From NCBI GenBank assembly GCA_963921425.1, contig OY992835.1:5580001-5644000 (forward strand): 64,000 bases of DNA, read 5' to 3'. The notes below the pieces were generated by a model. The model made no database searches. It was not told where the DNA came from and saw only the letters and a program-made list of their open reading frames with translations. Shown here one piece after another: positions 9,871 to 22,799 of this stretch; position 1 is the stretch's first letter; every line of letters begins with the position of its first letter. A program made the translations under genes and the position numbers. Origin of the DNA: Dryas octopetala (lineage: Eukaryota > Streptophyta > Magnoliopsida > Rosales > Rosaceae).

Positions 9871-12800
9871 AGCAGTGGTCTGATGAGAGGATCAATAACA
9901 TACCAGTTCGTCGGAAAATTGGCAGGGAAACTAGCAACCTTTTAAGCCTTCAATCTGCCACCTACGGTGGTCGGACGAACAACCCAAATACATCGAAAGA
10001 CTCAAGCCGACGAGAAGAGGCTCTGGGTACCAACCACGAATCACAGAGTTTGTCGGAGAAGACGACCGACCTTGACTGGGTTTTGGGTTTTCGGAATCTT
10101 TGGGTGATTTGAGGATAGGGGGAAAGAGAAGAGACAAGGGGAAGATTTTCTGGGGTGGTCTCGTCGCCACCCAAGGCCGGACGACGGCAATTTCGCTGGT
10201 CAATGCTCGACGTGAGTACAGAGGGATGAGAGAGATGAGAGCATCGAGGGAGAGGAGAGAGAAATGAGAGATAAATGAGATTTTTTTTAAGCCATCGAGA
10301 GAAATAGAGTTAATTTCTGATTTTGGGGGTTTAGTGTTTTGGGGTTGGGGTTTGGGTTTGGGGTTTGGAGTTTTTACTTTAAATATATTTATATATAAAA
10401 TACATTTTTATACCCTAAAATATCTTTTTATATAATACATTTTTATAATTTATATAAAACATCTAATTTATAAATTTTTTCATTTATATAATACATTTCT
10501 ATATAAAAACTAATTAAAATACCCTAAATCTTAATATTATACCATATCCTAAACCTTAGGGTATATAAAATAGGTACGTTTTTGTCAGAAAATGACAATT
10601 CAATCATTATTATACTATTTGACAAAAAAAAAATCATTATTATACTATTCACTTACTCACTATGCTCAAATATTCTCCTGACACTGACTTGAGCGTCAGA
10701 GAAGGTTCAGCCGGTACCACACCGGTGCCCTTCCCCCTCACTTTTGTGTGTTTGGGCAGGGTGCTTCGAACATTACATTTCCTACTTCCATTCGCTAGTC
10801 AGACCAACCCATCCGATCCTACCCCACCTCAACGTGTCATCATGCATCTCAGTGGGAGGTCAACGGGTCCACGTGGTTTGACTCGTTGTTGAGTGCTCTA
10901 CCATTTTTGAGCATCAACATATATATATATATATATGTGGATGAACATGTATTGGGTGTCATTTAAATATCCATAAATATCTCAGCATGTTTGTAATTTT
11001 TTTTTGTCAGAAGCGTGTTTTGCTTTCCTATGAATATGAACTATGCCAGCCATGTTTTTGGTTCATTCTTTGTTCGTACATGAATTGAATTTTATTCCTT
11101 TTTAGGTTAGATGAAGAACAAACATGAATTTTAGTTTACTTAATTGCTTTCACAGGATAAGTAACCCCAGTAGCATTAGCAATACTGGTTCATTTGGGTT
11201 GGGTGGTACACAAGAATTCATTGTGATCAAACGTCATATGATCAGTTGCGCCCGAATCAATTATCCATCCATTGGAATCACTCTTATTAGAAGTAAGTAA
11301 GTTGGCATGACATTGAACATATCAATCATTATTGCTATATTGATTACACTAATGATGTTTGAGTGTTTGGACCACTAACTTGAGACGAAGGATCACATAG
11401 TGATAACCTTGGGTTTGATTCCCTAAATCCACCGTTGGGGTTTTCGTAGCGAGCTGTGGCTCCCCAGGATCGATTGATGTTATTTACACAATCGTATGGT
11501 TATTACTTTATGAGTAAGTTAGGTTGTTTTTATTTGAGGATCAAATGATTAGGATGTCTTGCTACCCATTCAGATTTCACTGACAGGGAGGTAGTTGATA
11601 CATTTGATTATCGGTTAGTGTGGGTTCACTATCATTTGTACAGGTATACAAGTGTTGCTTCTTTTGCAGGCCAGGTACGCATGCATTGGTGTGCATGACA
11701 TATAATTCATATGGCATCATGATCATTAAATGTTAATATGATTATGAGATGAGAATATATGTGCCATTATGTTGTTGGATTATGAAATGTTGATTAATAG
11801 TTAAATTAATGATTGACTATTAAACTGTATAGTGAATGCGTTGTTTATGGAGATTGTTATCTAGTGCTTTGTTATGCACATGTAAGCATATTATATACGT
11901 GATATGTAATGAGCTTGAGATGCCGTTACTTGTTTATTGTTGATGGTTGTTGTCATTGTTTGTGTGTGTGATAACCTGGATGTTAATTCCAGGATCGGTA
12001 TTGCAAGGTATTTTATATACCATATTGATAAGTGTTGTTTGTTTCTGTTTGTTTGTGGGATGATTCACTCATACGAGCTTTATAGCTTACCGGGTTTGTT
12101 CTTTAACTCGGTGCACCATTCAACGGTACAACGGTTTGTTTTGCAGTATAGTCGAACGTGGATGCAGCGTGGAGGAAGTGGGGCAATTGGTAATCCAAGA
12201 GACAGAAGTTGTTTCCTCTTCTATTTTTGTAAAAATTAAGTTGTTTTTGTATTTATTCAGCTCATTAATGTTCGAAATATGTTATTCATGGTTACGATTA
12301 ATTTATGTAATTTTAGGGGTTGGTTTAATCTAAAGTATTTGGTTTCTTTACGCTGGTGTATAGTTTATCTTTGATCCAACCCTGTATTTTTTTTAAAAAA
12401 ATGTCAACTTTACATTGATTGTTTGGTTCTAAAAGCAGGTTACCGGAGCTTGGAAATTCCTTCTAGGGCTAAATAGTCAGTGTGGCGCACTCAAATCTTC
12501 CAGACGGTGGTTTGGGGCGTTACACCTAGACACCTGCTTATGCACACACAAATATACACATGTCATCAGTTTATGGCTTATATACTCTATTTGCAGGTTG
12601 TATTAGCTTGAAACATGGAAGCAAAGAGAGAGCTGTAGGCGGAAACAAGCCATTAAAATAAAAATCACTAAATAAATCATATGTTGTACATATAATACAT
12701 TTTTTTATAAAAATAAAATATACTCATTATGCACGATTTTGGATTTGTGCTATGTGGGTAAGAGTATAAGCTCACGTCAATTATGTGATTGTCAAAATAG

Positions 12801-14576
12801 AGGTTGTGTGAGTGACACAAATATTGGATTTGTGCTCTAATTATTGGTAACGCCAAGACCGGTCACATGCAAGAAAATCGTGGTTAATTGCACCGTTACC
12901 AATGACATTAAGACATGATTAATTAATTGTGCTTTTTGAGTCAAATGACACAAATAAAAATGAGCTTAGTAAAGATTTTTCTTGTAGTCTCAAATCTTTA
13001 TCAAATTAATCATATCCATATAATACACACATATCCAACGGCTCTCACGCTAGCTCTGGTCTATCAGAGTGTTAGTGGAGTAATTTTTTTTCTTAGTGGG
13101 GGCCAATCCACTACTTATATGACTCTAATGCCTAAAATGTCTGTATGATCAAAGCTGCGAGAAGTCATCACATACTCCCCATAAAAACTGCAACATACAT
13201 TATGTTATGGCCTAAAAATGCCTCGGCCACATGGACGGCTGAGAACGACCACAACAAACCTCGCCATAAGAGACGAGGTTTCCGACTTTTGGCGAGAATG
13301 TGAGCGTGCCACTAATCAGCTTGAAATAGCCAATTAGAAAAAGATAATATTTGATGTGAAAGTAAAAATAAAATTTAAAACACCAAATTAAAGATCTAAC
13401 TTTTAACCAATGATTGTGTGATAAAGAAAATGGACGGATAACCTATCTAGATTCTTTTCTTGTCTAAATTAACTAGGACTTTGAATATAAATAACCAAGA
13501 AAATAAATAATAGAGCAACAATATTTGATTGAAAAGTAATGAAAGATGACATTAATTTAGAATTGGTACTAAGAGAAAGTTCAATCTTAGTAGATCAAGC
13601 AACAAAGGAAATGCATAGGAAAACTATGAAGAAAATATTAAAAGAACTTGACAACAATATAAAATGAAATTGATATAAAAAGAGATTTAAAAGACTAAAA
13701 ATATTGAGAGCTTGATAGCAGAAAAGTCTCTAGGTTGATTTGATTTTGTCCTTTGTTGTAGGGGTTGTGTGTGTTACAGAGAGTTCTAGAAATTGCCTTG
13801 TGAGCTTCTTTTTATAGAGATCCAATTACTTTGCCTCTAAGTCTTTCAATAGGATGCAGCCACATGTCTGGTTAAGATATATGGCTTGTACTTTGAGTGG
13901 TAAGTAACTGTTTATGAACTGGAGCTCATCTTTGAATGACTGAGTATGAGCTCGGTTACTTTTGGGTTTGCAAGATGTCCAGCCGGGAGGCTTTACTATG
14001 GTGGGTCGAAGATATACCTCAAGTCTTTGGGGTGCCCCAACTCGGATTTTAATATATTTAAAAAATCAAACAAAATCTAGGTGTTTTCAATTAGAATTTT
14101 ATAATGGATTTCATAGAAATCTAGGTGTCCTTAACTCGGATTTCAATAAATTTTTTAGAGATCTAGGTGTCCTAAAGAACTCATGGATTTCATTAAGTGA
14201 TAGATTTTGGTGGATTTGGATGGATTTTGCTCACATAACAAAGGCCATGAGAATTCAGTTTTTGATGGATTCTATGAAATCTGCTTCTTTAAAATCAATT
14301 AAAATCCCAAAAGCATCACTCATGCATGCAAGTCACGTACTCATCATTTTGTTTTTCTCATTCTCTACTTGTAAATCTCCTCCATTACTCTTAATTATTT
14401 TAAGAGCAAAAAATAAATATAAATATGGGTGTTAAATGGGGTATAAACACATTACATAGTACTAAACTGATACTGCTGGCTGTGATTACTGTGTTGGATT
14501 TTGGACGTGTAGCTCTGTGAAATTGTTTGGATTTGATTCTGGGTTGGTTGGTATCATCTGACCAAAATCTGAAACC
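9871..14576. other. Repeat-derived intergenic DNA upstream of SDR-A
   Basis: I see no gene. There is a GC-rich block (about 9950-10260), a TTTGGGG-rich stretch (10325-10375), AT-rich DNA with TA runs (10380-10570, 10919-10936), and a block (about 11080-12525) with a look of decayed LTR-retrotransposon sequence, ending GGGGCGTTACA at 12514-12524; paired LTRs were not found. An inverted pair, ATTGGTAACG and CGTTACCAAT, brackets about 12842-12902. Near 14040-14240, the phrase ATCTAGGTGT recurs in a small insertion-like patch. All of this is repeated upstream of SDR-C. Confidence 0.5.
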
Positions 14577-17500
14577 ATGTGGATATTTGGGCGGAAAGGG
14601 CCATCTGGGTTTTCATACCGTTCTACAGCTGAGGAAGTCACTCAAGGGATTGATGGAACTGGTCTCACTGCAATTGTTACAGGTCTTCTTTTTCCTTCTT
14701 TTTTTTTGGCTACAGCTGAGTTTTTCTTTTGTTGGTCAGTTCCTGTCATTTAGTTGTCTTTTATTTTACAACGACAATTGAGCAACCAAAGGGTATACTA
14801 GTTTTCTATCATGGGTAATTTTTTTAGTATTTCATTGGTTGGTTTTTTTGATTGAAGGTGGTGAGGTTTAGAATTAGTTGATGTTCTAGATGCAATGTAA
14901 AGTTAAAGTGTCTTTTGTTGGTGATCGTTACTGAGTTTTGGGTATAAGATATAATTCAAAGCTTGGTAAAATTTAGTAGTCGTGAGAGCAAGGACTGTGG
15001 TCTGCGAAGGCTATAATATTCATGCTCTTTTGGTTATATATTCATGTAAATCATGGTTGTTTGAGTGTTTAGACTTTAGAGTAATGAATCAAATAAATAT
15101 GTGATGTTAGTGATGCTTGAGTAATAAGTCTTTATGATTGACTTCTTTGATTTTGGCTTGGCAATTGGTGAAATTTGTACATTTGGCCTTTTTCAGTTCT
15201 TACACACAGATTTGATTTCAGGAGCGTCAAGTGGTCTTGGTGTGGAGACAACACGCGTTCTAGCATTGCGTGGTGTTCATGTCATCATGGCAGTAAGGAA
15301 TACAGATGCAGGTAGGGAAGTCAAAGAGGCAATACTTAAGGAAATCCCCACTGCCAACATTGATGTGGTGGAAGTAGATCTCAGCTCAATGGCATCTGTA
15401 AGAAAATTTGCATCGGATTATAAATCATCTGGTCGTCCATTGAATATTTTAATGTAAGAAATCTAAATTGGACAAGTATAATTATTTATGTTACATTTTC
15501 TTATAGTTATTTGAAACTATCTTCTCTAGTTGGATAGATGTGCTTTCATGCATTTGAGTGTGTTAAACACACGAATGTTTGTGTGTCATTATGACCATAT
15601 GGTTATTATTGCCGTTTTGTTCTCTGTTTTGAAGTTGTTTTGGTCGTAAGACTCTAAGAGCGGGCAAAAAGGAAAGAAGGAAAAACAAAAAGAAAGTTTG
15701 TATTATAATACAATGTTCTTTTTTATATTAACATTAAAGAGTTATAATTTCTCCTCTATGTTTGAAGTAATAATGCAGGGGTGGCAACTCCATTCATGCT
15801 TTCCCAAGACAACATCGAAATGCAGTTTGCAACCAACCATATAGGTATCTATATTTTAAAACATAAAATTATTTTGCTGTTTTTATCAAGAATTATAAGA
15901 AATTTTTAATGAGGGAGTAGGGTTGACAAATCTGAGATAGGAAAGTTTTAGTTATTCACTTATTTGACATTCCCAATTTGCTGTTCTTCTTTCGAGAAAT
16001 CTAAAATAGTTGGATTGCAGTATTAAGATCTGAATAACTTCAGTTTTCAGAGAGAGATAATTCAACTTTACTTAAGTTTTGACCTTGAATAAGGTTTCTA
16101 TTTCGCTTTTGAAAAATTCTAGTGGTTTGAAATGCCCTGTCATGTTGTCTTTATAAACTGGAATCTTAGAGTTCTTACCTCTATTTTACAGGCCATTTTC
16201 TTTTGACAAACCTTCTATTGGAGACCATGAAAAAGACAGCATGTGAAAGCAACAAAGAGGGAAGGATTGTGAATGTGTTATCAGAGGCTCACCGATTTGC
16301 ATATTGGGAAGGGATTCGTTTTGATAGGATCAATGATGAATCAGGGTAACAGACTGACATGACCATCTGTTGAATTTTATCACTAAGTGCTGCTACAGTA
16401 GTGCAGTGATCTATAATTTTATGGTTTGACATGTCCACATGATGTATTGAATTGTTTCAAATATTATTGTTTCTTCACTTTGCTTTTGTTTATCTTGAAA
16501 ATTTACAGATACAACCAAATGTTTGCTTATGGGCAATCAAAGCTAGCCAACATATTGCATTCTAATGAGCTTGCAAAGCACTTGAAGGTACGCAATTCAT
16601 ATAAGATCATCAATTTGATTACCAATGAATTTAATGATATAAATTAATTTTATGTGATCATAGTATTTCTTGGTTAATAAATAATAATATAAAGAGGAAT
16701 TTTGGTTATTAACGTATCAAGTTCCTGTGACAGTGTGAAAATTAAATGGTTGAGCATGTGCAGGGCCCTGGGGCTCTGTTCATATCTCTTTTGGTCAATA
16801 GAAGAGAAAAGAGTCACAGGGTAGTTTCAGCGTGCAAGTATTTTCTTTCTTTATTTATTTTTTTTTTTGGATTTTCCCCCAAAGACATCTTTACTTGAGT
16901 GACTTTGTGATTTCAGGATCCACCACTGAAAGTCTGAGAGATAATTGACTCTCAAATGGTCATGGTGGTTGCAAACATTGTTGATTGTTATTCCTCCTAT
17001 CTTCAAAAAGCAAAAGTTTAAAAGATTATAAGGTGTTAGCCTTTACATCATTGGTGTTTTCAACATTCATAAGCAGTCCTGCAGTTCATACTTCCAAAAA
17101 AGCCATGTCATCATGCAATGGAAATTCTAATCTGCTGTTGGGGTTTTTTTTTGTTTTTTTGTTTTTGTTTTTGATGTTATATTGTATTGTTTAACAGGCA
17201 GAAGGTGTTAACATAACTGCTAATTCCCTTCATCCTGGAACAATTCTTACCAATCTTTCGCGGAACTACAGTTTTTATAATGGTAAGTTTTGAACCATTG
17301 ACAAATATGTAGTAATGTTCTTCAAGATATGCTTAGACATGCAGTTGTTGTTGGGTCCACATGACAAATATGCTCATTTGTTTGGGATGGGTGATTAAGG
17401 TCATGCATTTTAAGTTGTCTGTAAAATTGTTATAATTAAATAGTAATATTAAGATCTTCATCCTGTGTTTATAACCATCTTCCCTAAACTTTCATCATCT

Positions 17501-17856
17501 CCTGTATTTGTCTGGATTCATATTAACATCTTCATTGTTATGGCTTAATGCAGTCGTTGCCAATATGTTAAGCAGAATATATGTGCTTAAAAATGTTGCT
17601 CAGGTATGTTTATCTTTGAACCCTAATATGATACGCTCAAGCAGCTTCACTGCAATTTACTTGTATTTTTATATATTTGACATAACTTCAGGGAGCAGCA
17701 ACTCAATGCTATGTGGCATTGCATCCACAAGTTGAGGGTGTCAGCGGCGAGTATTTTATGGACAGCAACAAAGCCAATCCGACCTCTCAGGCTAAAGATG
17801 CAGAATTGGCAAAGAAGCTGTGGGATTTCAGCTTGAACCTGACGGATCCAAAGTAA
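14577..17856 (+). CDS. TIC32-like short-chain dehydrogenase, SDR-A (8 exons, 315 aa)
   Basis: Exons: 14577-14682, 15222-15453, 15768-15844, 16192-16345, 16509-16587, 17198-17282, 17554-17603, 17692-17856. All introns are GT-AG and the 948-nt CDS has no internal stop. The protein has the SDR cofactor motif TGASSGLG (residues 35-42), NNAG (114-117), catalytic Ser169 and YGQSK (Tyr197, Lys201). Length and motifs match the plant TIC32/retinol-dehydrogenase-like group of NAD(P)H-dependent oxidoreductases; the substrate is not predictable. TIC32 itself is a chloroplast inner-envelope protein, but that location is only inferred here. Residue 168 is Leu, where SDR-C has Ser (NVLS versus NVSS), next to the catalytic serine. 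Residue 176 is Trp, where SDR-C has Arg. It heads a tandem pair with SDR-B. Confidence 0.9.
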
Positions 17857-18639
17857 TTGGGATTTATGGATCAAAAGTAAATATTACATTGGTCACACTT
17901 GTAAATTGTAGTTCAATGTGCCTGTTACTGGTTTGAGATGAAGCTACAACATTGTATGACCATGTAAATTAAAAACTGTAATAACCATGGTGTCCTGCTT
18001 GTTTACTAGCAGAAGAATGTATTGTTTTAAAATAGGCCGTGACAATGTAATTCAAATGATTTTTCTACCCTACTGCAGTATTAAAATATTTTTATTTTTA
18101 TTTTTATTTTATTTGCATTTTTGCCCCCTATGCACAAAAATTGTTTTCGATTTGTTGTTCTTTTGCTCAGTCACCTGTAAATCACACATATAAGGTAAAT
18201 TCAAGTCATTGTTGCGTTATAAGTTGTATAGGATTCATAGCTTTAAAAATTATGTTTGGTCCCTCTAAATGCTTTTACGACATTATATCTACAAGTCCAT
18301 GGTAAATTTGGTACCCCTATATTTCAAAAAGTATTATTGAATTTTTCTTAAAGGCAATTTTCCAACCTTGCTGATGATTTATTTTTAGTTAAAAAAAACA
18401 TGGGTCATGCTTCCAAAGAAATATATATTGCATTTATAACTTTTGGAGCAATATATGCATTTAAATTTTGAATTTGGCAAATGGCCTTATCTAGTTGTCT
18501 TGGCATTAGCAGTCACTCTCGTTGCTAATATTTTAAGAATGGAACTTACTATGTTATTCTGGTTTTGTTAGCATTCTCTGAGCTGGTTTTGGTTTGCATT
18601 CTCTATGTTGTAACTTCATAATTATCATCTGCAAAATTA
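17857..18639. other. Intergenic spacer between SDR-A and SDR-B
   Basis: The 783-bp AT-rich spacer serves as the 3' flank of SDR-A and the promoter region of SDR-B. There is no ORF of note and no clear TATA box I would defend. Similarity to copy 2 stops at 18174 within this spacer. Confidence 0.6.
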
Positions 18640-21600
18640 ATGGGGTTATTTAGCAAGAAAGGAGCATCTGGGTTCTCTGCCTCTTCCACAGCAGAGGAAG
18701 TTACTCAAGGGATTGATGGAACTGCTCTTACTGCCATTGTTACAGGTCATGATCTATTTTAACCTTCGGTAAACATACAATTGTTATTTTGATATTATTG
18801 CTTTGGCATGTCTTTCAGGCACGTCTTTCATTTCTTTGTCTAAGATGAGCTTGCTTATGTATCCAAACAAAGAGAATAAGAACCCAGCATCACAACGATT
18901 TAGACAAATAAACTGATATAAGGGATTCATTGGAGCATTTTTCCATGTAACTGTAAGAATGAGAAAATGGAAATTACAAGTTCAGTAATTTGGAGTGATA
19001 TATGCATAGTGAGTAGCAATGGGTTTTCTTATTGAGGTGAATTTTTTATTTTCCTGGATGAACATATGAAATTCTAAATATAAATAAAATTATGGTGGTT
19101 CCTTTTCTTTTATAAGTTCTTTTGTGTTACACTCATATGTCTCCTCTGGGATATACCCTTCAGCTTTATTCCTCCTAATATGTAACACATATGACAATAC
19201 CAATATGGTCTTAAACTGCTTCCTCTGTTTGTCTCAATGTAAGGTGTTATTAAGCATTTCAGTGTATGAATTTTGTTAAATTTCAGGAGCCTCGAGTGGT
19301 ATAGGAGTAGAGACATCACGTGTTCTTGCATTGCGTGGTGTCCATGTAGTTATGGCAGTGAGGAACATGGAGGCTGGGACAAATGTCAAAGAAGCAATCC
19401 TCAAAGAAATCCCCAATGCCAAAATTGATGTCATGGAGTTAGACCTCAGCTCATTGGCATCTGTAAGAAAATTTGCAGCAGACTATAATGCCTTGGGCCT
19501 TCCATTGAACATCCTTGTGTAAGATATGCAATTGTCATCTGTTATTACTTTCTAGTTTCTACCCTATCAGTTTCTATTTATTTTACTCAATTTTCTTCCT
19601 TCTGTGTTGGGTGTGTTTTGTTAGACAAATGTACTATGTTAGGCTGTACTGAATTGGATTTGATAATACTTTATTGAACTGGATTGGAGTGTATTCATCC
19701 TTCGCAGAGGCATGGATCTAATATATATTACACTGCCCTAGAAACTCCGCACAGTATAATACAATCTAATTTAGTATATATAGTTTATTTCAGTCCAGTA
19801 GTACCGTCCAATACAACATACCAAGCGAGTCTAAAGTAGATCAAACTTGGACCATCGTGCAAGTTAACTTGATATGTTATAAGTGGGGTCATAGGTTGAA
19901 GCTTTTGAACCCAAAACCTTTGGAAACTAGAGTTACGATACCATGCTAGACAACCACTGGACTGCAAAAGTTTAAGTTGTTGCAGAATTGATCAACAATG
20001 TATATCAAGCTAACACGTTTGAAAGTGCTCTCACGGTCTCACCCTCATACATGCATGCATTGCACTGGAAACTCATATAGACAGAACTGACGCTTGTTTA
20101 TTTTATATTATGACAATAAGAAGTAACATATTCTCTTCTTTGTTGGAAGTAACAATGCAGGGGTAGGGGCATCTCCATTAAAACTTTCTCAAGACAACAT
20201 AGAACTCCAGTTTGCAACTAACCACTTAGGTTTGTTACTAACAATTGGCTTTTAGTCTATCCTGTCAGCCAACATATCGGTTTTGTACAAGTTTGATTTT
20301 ATCAATTTCTTTGTTATTTGAACCATCCAATGTGCAGGTCACTTTCTTCTCACAAATCTCTTGTTGGAGACCATGAAAAGCACATCGCAAGAAAGCAACA
20401 GAGAAGGGAGAATTGTTAATGTATCATCAAGATTCCATCAATATGGGTACCGTGAAGGAATTGTTTTTGATAAAATTAATGATGAATCAAGGTAACCCTG
20501 TGGCAGCATCATTTTGATGAATCATCTTTAGACTATATCGATTGAGTACTCCTATTTGTACTATCTCAACTGGCCATCTTGTGTATTATCTCTTTAACAG
20601 AAGTGATACACATAAGTGAGTCTCACCTCTATTAGAAAGATGCTGCAAATAGTTTTATTCATGCTGATTTAATAATACATGTCAACAATCTACCCCTTTT
20701 CTTGCTAATTTACAGATATAACAGATATTATGCTTATGGACAATCAAAGCTTGCTAACATATTACATGCTAACGAGCTTACAAGGCATCTGAAGGTATTG
20801 AACCTTTTAAGGTCATCCAATAAGTGTGTCTAATATCTATGGAAAATATATTGCATATGTCCATATAAGTTGTTGGTACACTTTCAGAATTGATGTCAAG
20901 TTCTTGGTTGAGTTGGTAACTTATTTTTTCAAATATCAACTAAACAGGAAGAAGAGGTAGAGATAACTGCTAATTCTCTTCATCCTGGAGCAATTGCCAC
21001 CAATATTACGCGCAATGATAGCATTTTACCCTGTAAGCTTCATCTGCTGTAGTACTTTACCAGTGTCATTAGTTCTATAAGAGAATTCGCTGCAGTTAAG
21101 ACTATGATCAACGGTTTCTACTTCGATACATCATTTTTCATACTAGCTTATAATCATACTTCATAAAACTGCAGTATTTGTCTGGTTTGTCACTTATCAA
21201 CTCACTCTTTCACTGGCTCCAAACAGGTCTTCTAAGTGTGCTGAGTGTATTTATCAGTAAAACTATTCAGCAGGTACCTTTTCTTGGCGTTCCACAACAT
21301 ATGTAGCATGTGAGTTTTTTGGGACTAATGCTATATAGACCATATTTGTAGACTGCGTCCCTAAAGAGGTGGGATCCACAAATACTCATGGACCCCACTT
21401 TTATTAGAGATAGCAATCTAAAATATGATCCACTCATCCAAGTCATTTTATTTTAATTTTTGGAAATAGAATAATGTGTGTGTGATTGAATATGGTTGTG
21501 CAGGGAGCAGCAACCACATGCTTTGTGGCACTCCATCCACAAGTTAAGGGGGTAGGCGGCCAATACTTTGAGGACTGTAACATTGCTAAACCCAGCTCTC

Positions 21601-21671
21601 AGGCAAAAGATGCAGATTTGGCTAAGAAACTCTGGGATTTTAGCTTGAGTTTGACCAATCTCAAGGAGTAG
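18640..21671 (+). CDS. TIC32-like short-chain dehydrogenase, SDR-B (8 exons, 316 aa)
   Basis: Exons: 18640-18745, 19287-19518, 20150-20229, 20338-20491, 20716-20794, 20948-21032, 21227-21273, 21504-21671. Together they give 951 nt with no internal stop. Exon structure is the same as SDR-A apart from one codon more in exon 3, one fewer in exon 7 and one more in exon 8, so the two arose by tandem duplication. Motifs: TGASSGIG at the cofactor site, NNAG, an intact NVSS with catalytic Ser170, and YGQSK (Tyr198, Lys202). Protein divergence from SDR-A is much larger than between SDR-A and SDR-C, so this duplication is older. A tRNA-derived SINE-like sequence lies in intron 2. A hAT element lies about 320 bp past the stop codon. 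Confidence 0.9.
19850..19975 (-). mobile_element. tRNA-derived SINE-like sequence in SDR-B intron 2
   Basis: On the minus strand, CCAGTGGTTGTCTAGCATGG is followed by GGTTTTGGGTTCAAAAG, resembling polymerase III A and B boxes at tRNA-like spacing. Similar phrases occur in plant SINEs. No target duplication was resolved. Confidence 0.35.
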
Positions 21672-21984
21672 GGGTTTCAATCTTTTATATTAATTCAATG
21701 TGCATGTGTGATATGTACTAATACAAATATGATATATACCAAATAAAGTAGACATAAATTTTACTTTAAATTGACTGATTTTTATCAAGTTGTAATAGTC
21801 TATTAACTCGGTTTCTTAGTCAAAATAAAAAATGAAGACCAAAAGTTTAGAATTTCATGCTTAAGGTTGGGCTTAAGTTCAGTCCAAAAAATTGTTGGGC
21901 TTAGGACTTCATTAGCCCCAGAAGCACATAGTCAGTTTGTGGGTTAGCTCAGCCCAACCAACTCATTGCCCCGGAATTAAAGCT

Positions 21985-22725
21985 CCACACATTAGGGGTG
22001 GACATAACCCGATGCAACCCGACCAACCCGACCAACCCAACCAAAATGGGTTGGGTTGGTTCAGTTTCTAACACCCAATTTAGAGAAGTCGGTTCATAAC
22101 CCGACCAACCCGACCTCAAATGGGTTGGTTAGCGGGTTGACGTTCCAAATAACCGATCAAACCCGACCCAACCCGACCTAAAAATTTAAAAAATTAAATT
22201 AAATATTCACATGTCTAGTTTCTCATCTCACCTTGTTTAGAATGGTCAAAGGCTCAAAGCAATGAGAACTCATCTTACCTTCCCTAGTTTCATGGCCTAT
22301 GTCTTTAATATTATAATAAATTAATATTAATCTTTCACATGGCTTTATTCTTTAATATATTAATATTAATGTTTCACATATATGGCTTTCTTGTTTTACA
22401 TGTGACTGTAATTGTTCCACTGTAAAAGCAGACATTGTACTGAATTGGGTTCATGTGTAGAAAATAGAGACATTAATTTTATAACTTAAAGGGAGTTTCA
22501 TTCATTTATAATTTGGGCCTAAATTTTAATTGTATTTTGAGACATGCCCAAACCGATCAAACCGACCAACCCAACCCGACTTTAATTGGTTTGGTTTGGT
22601 TCGGTTGTTTCACCTTCATTGGGTTGGTTTGGTTTGAAAAATCACTAACCCGAAGGCATTGGTTTGGTCTACAGTTTGGGGGCTAAACCGAACCAATCCG
22701 ACCCGTGTCCATCCCTACCACACAT
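21985..22725. mobile_element. Non-autonomous hAT element with perfect 8-bp target duplication
   Basis: The element runs 21993-22717 (725 bp) and is flanked by CCACACAT at 21985-21992 and 22718-22725. Its terminal inverted repeats are TAGGGGTGGACA and TGTCCATCCCTA. Subterminal sequence is packed with ACCCGACCAACCC and its complement, the usual hAT subterminal repeat style. It has no transposase. The exact target duplication suggests fairly recent insertion. It lies downstream of SDR-B. Confidence 0.9.
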
Positions 22726-22799
22726 CAATGAGGGCCCGGACCCCAGCAAAAGAAAGTTAATTATTCTTTCAATTTTTAGAAGAAAAAATTAAAAAAAGA

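Larger units (their letters stand above)
1..18174 (+). repeat. Segmental duplication, copy 1
   Basis: This block is collinear with 32980-39735 and, after the CACTA insertion, 52809-63987. Base 1 matches 32980, base 6782 matches 39733 and base 6785 matches 52809. Genes, Helitron ends, minisatellite and SDR exons occur in the same order and strand. Differences seen are scattered substitutions, homopolymer length changes and small indels, such as extra sequence at about 16740-17030 in an SDR intron. The left limit lies outside the window. On the right, similarity is lost after 18174 (copy 2: 63987), but only 13 bases of copy 2 remain there, so an indel and a true end cannot be told apart. Confidence 0.95.

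Noticed and set aside
10325..10375. Interstitial telomere repeat
   Set aside because: TTTGGGG-like words are irregular and not the plant TTTAGGG array.
10662..10892. Open frame of 76 codons, longer in copy 2
   Set aside because: Start differs between copies because of an A-run length change; no homology or splice context.
9378..12524. LTR retrotransposon with LTRs ending at 9388 and 12524 (both GGGCGTTACA)
   Set aside because: The sequences before the two shared end words do not align with each other, and no primer-binding site, polypurine tract or polyprotein was seen; at most decayed LTR-like DNA.
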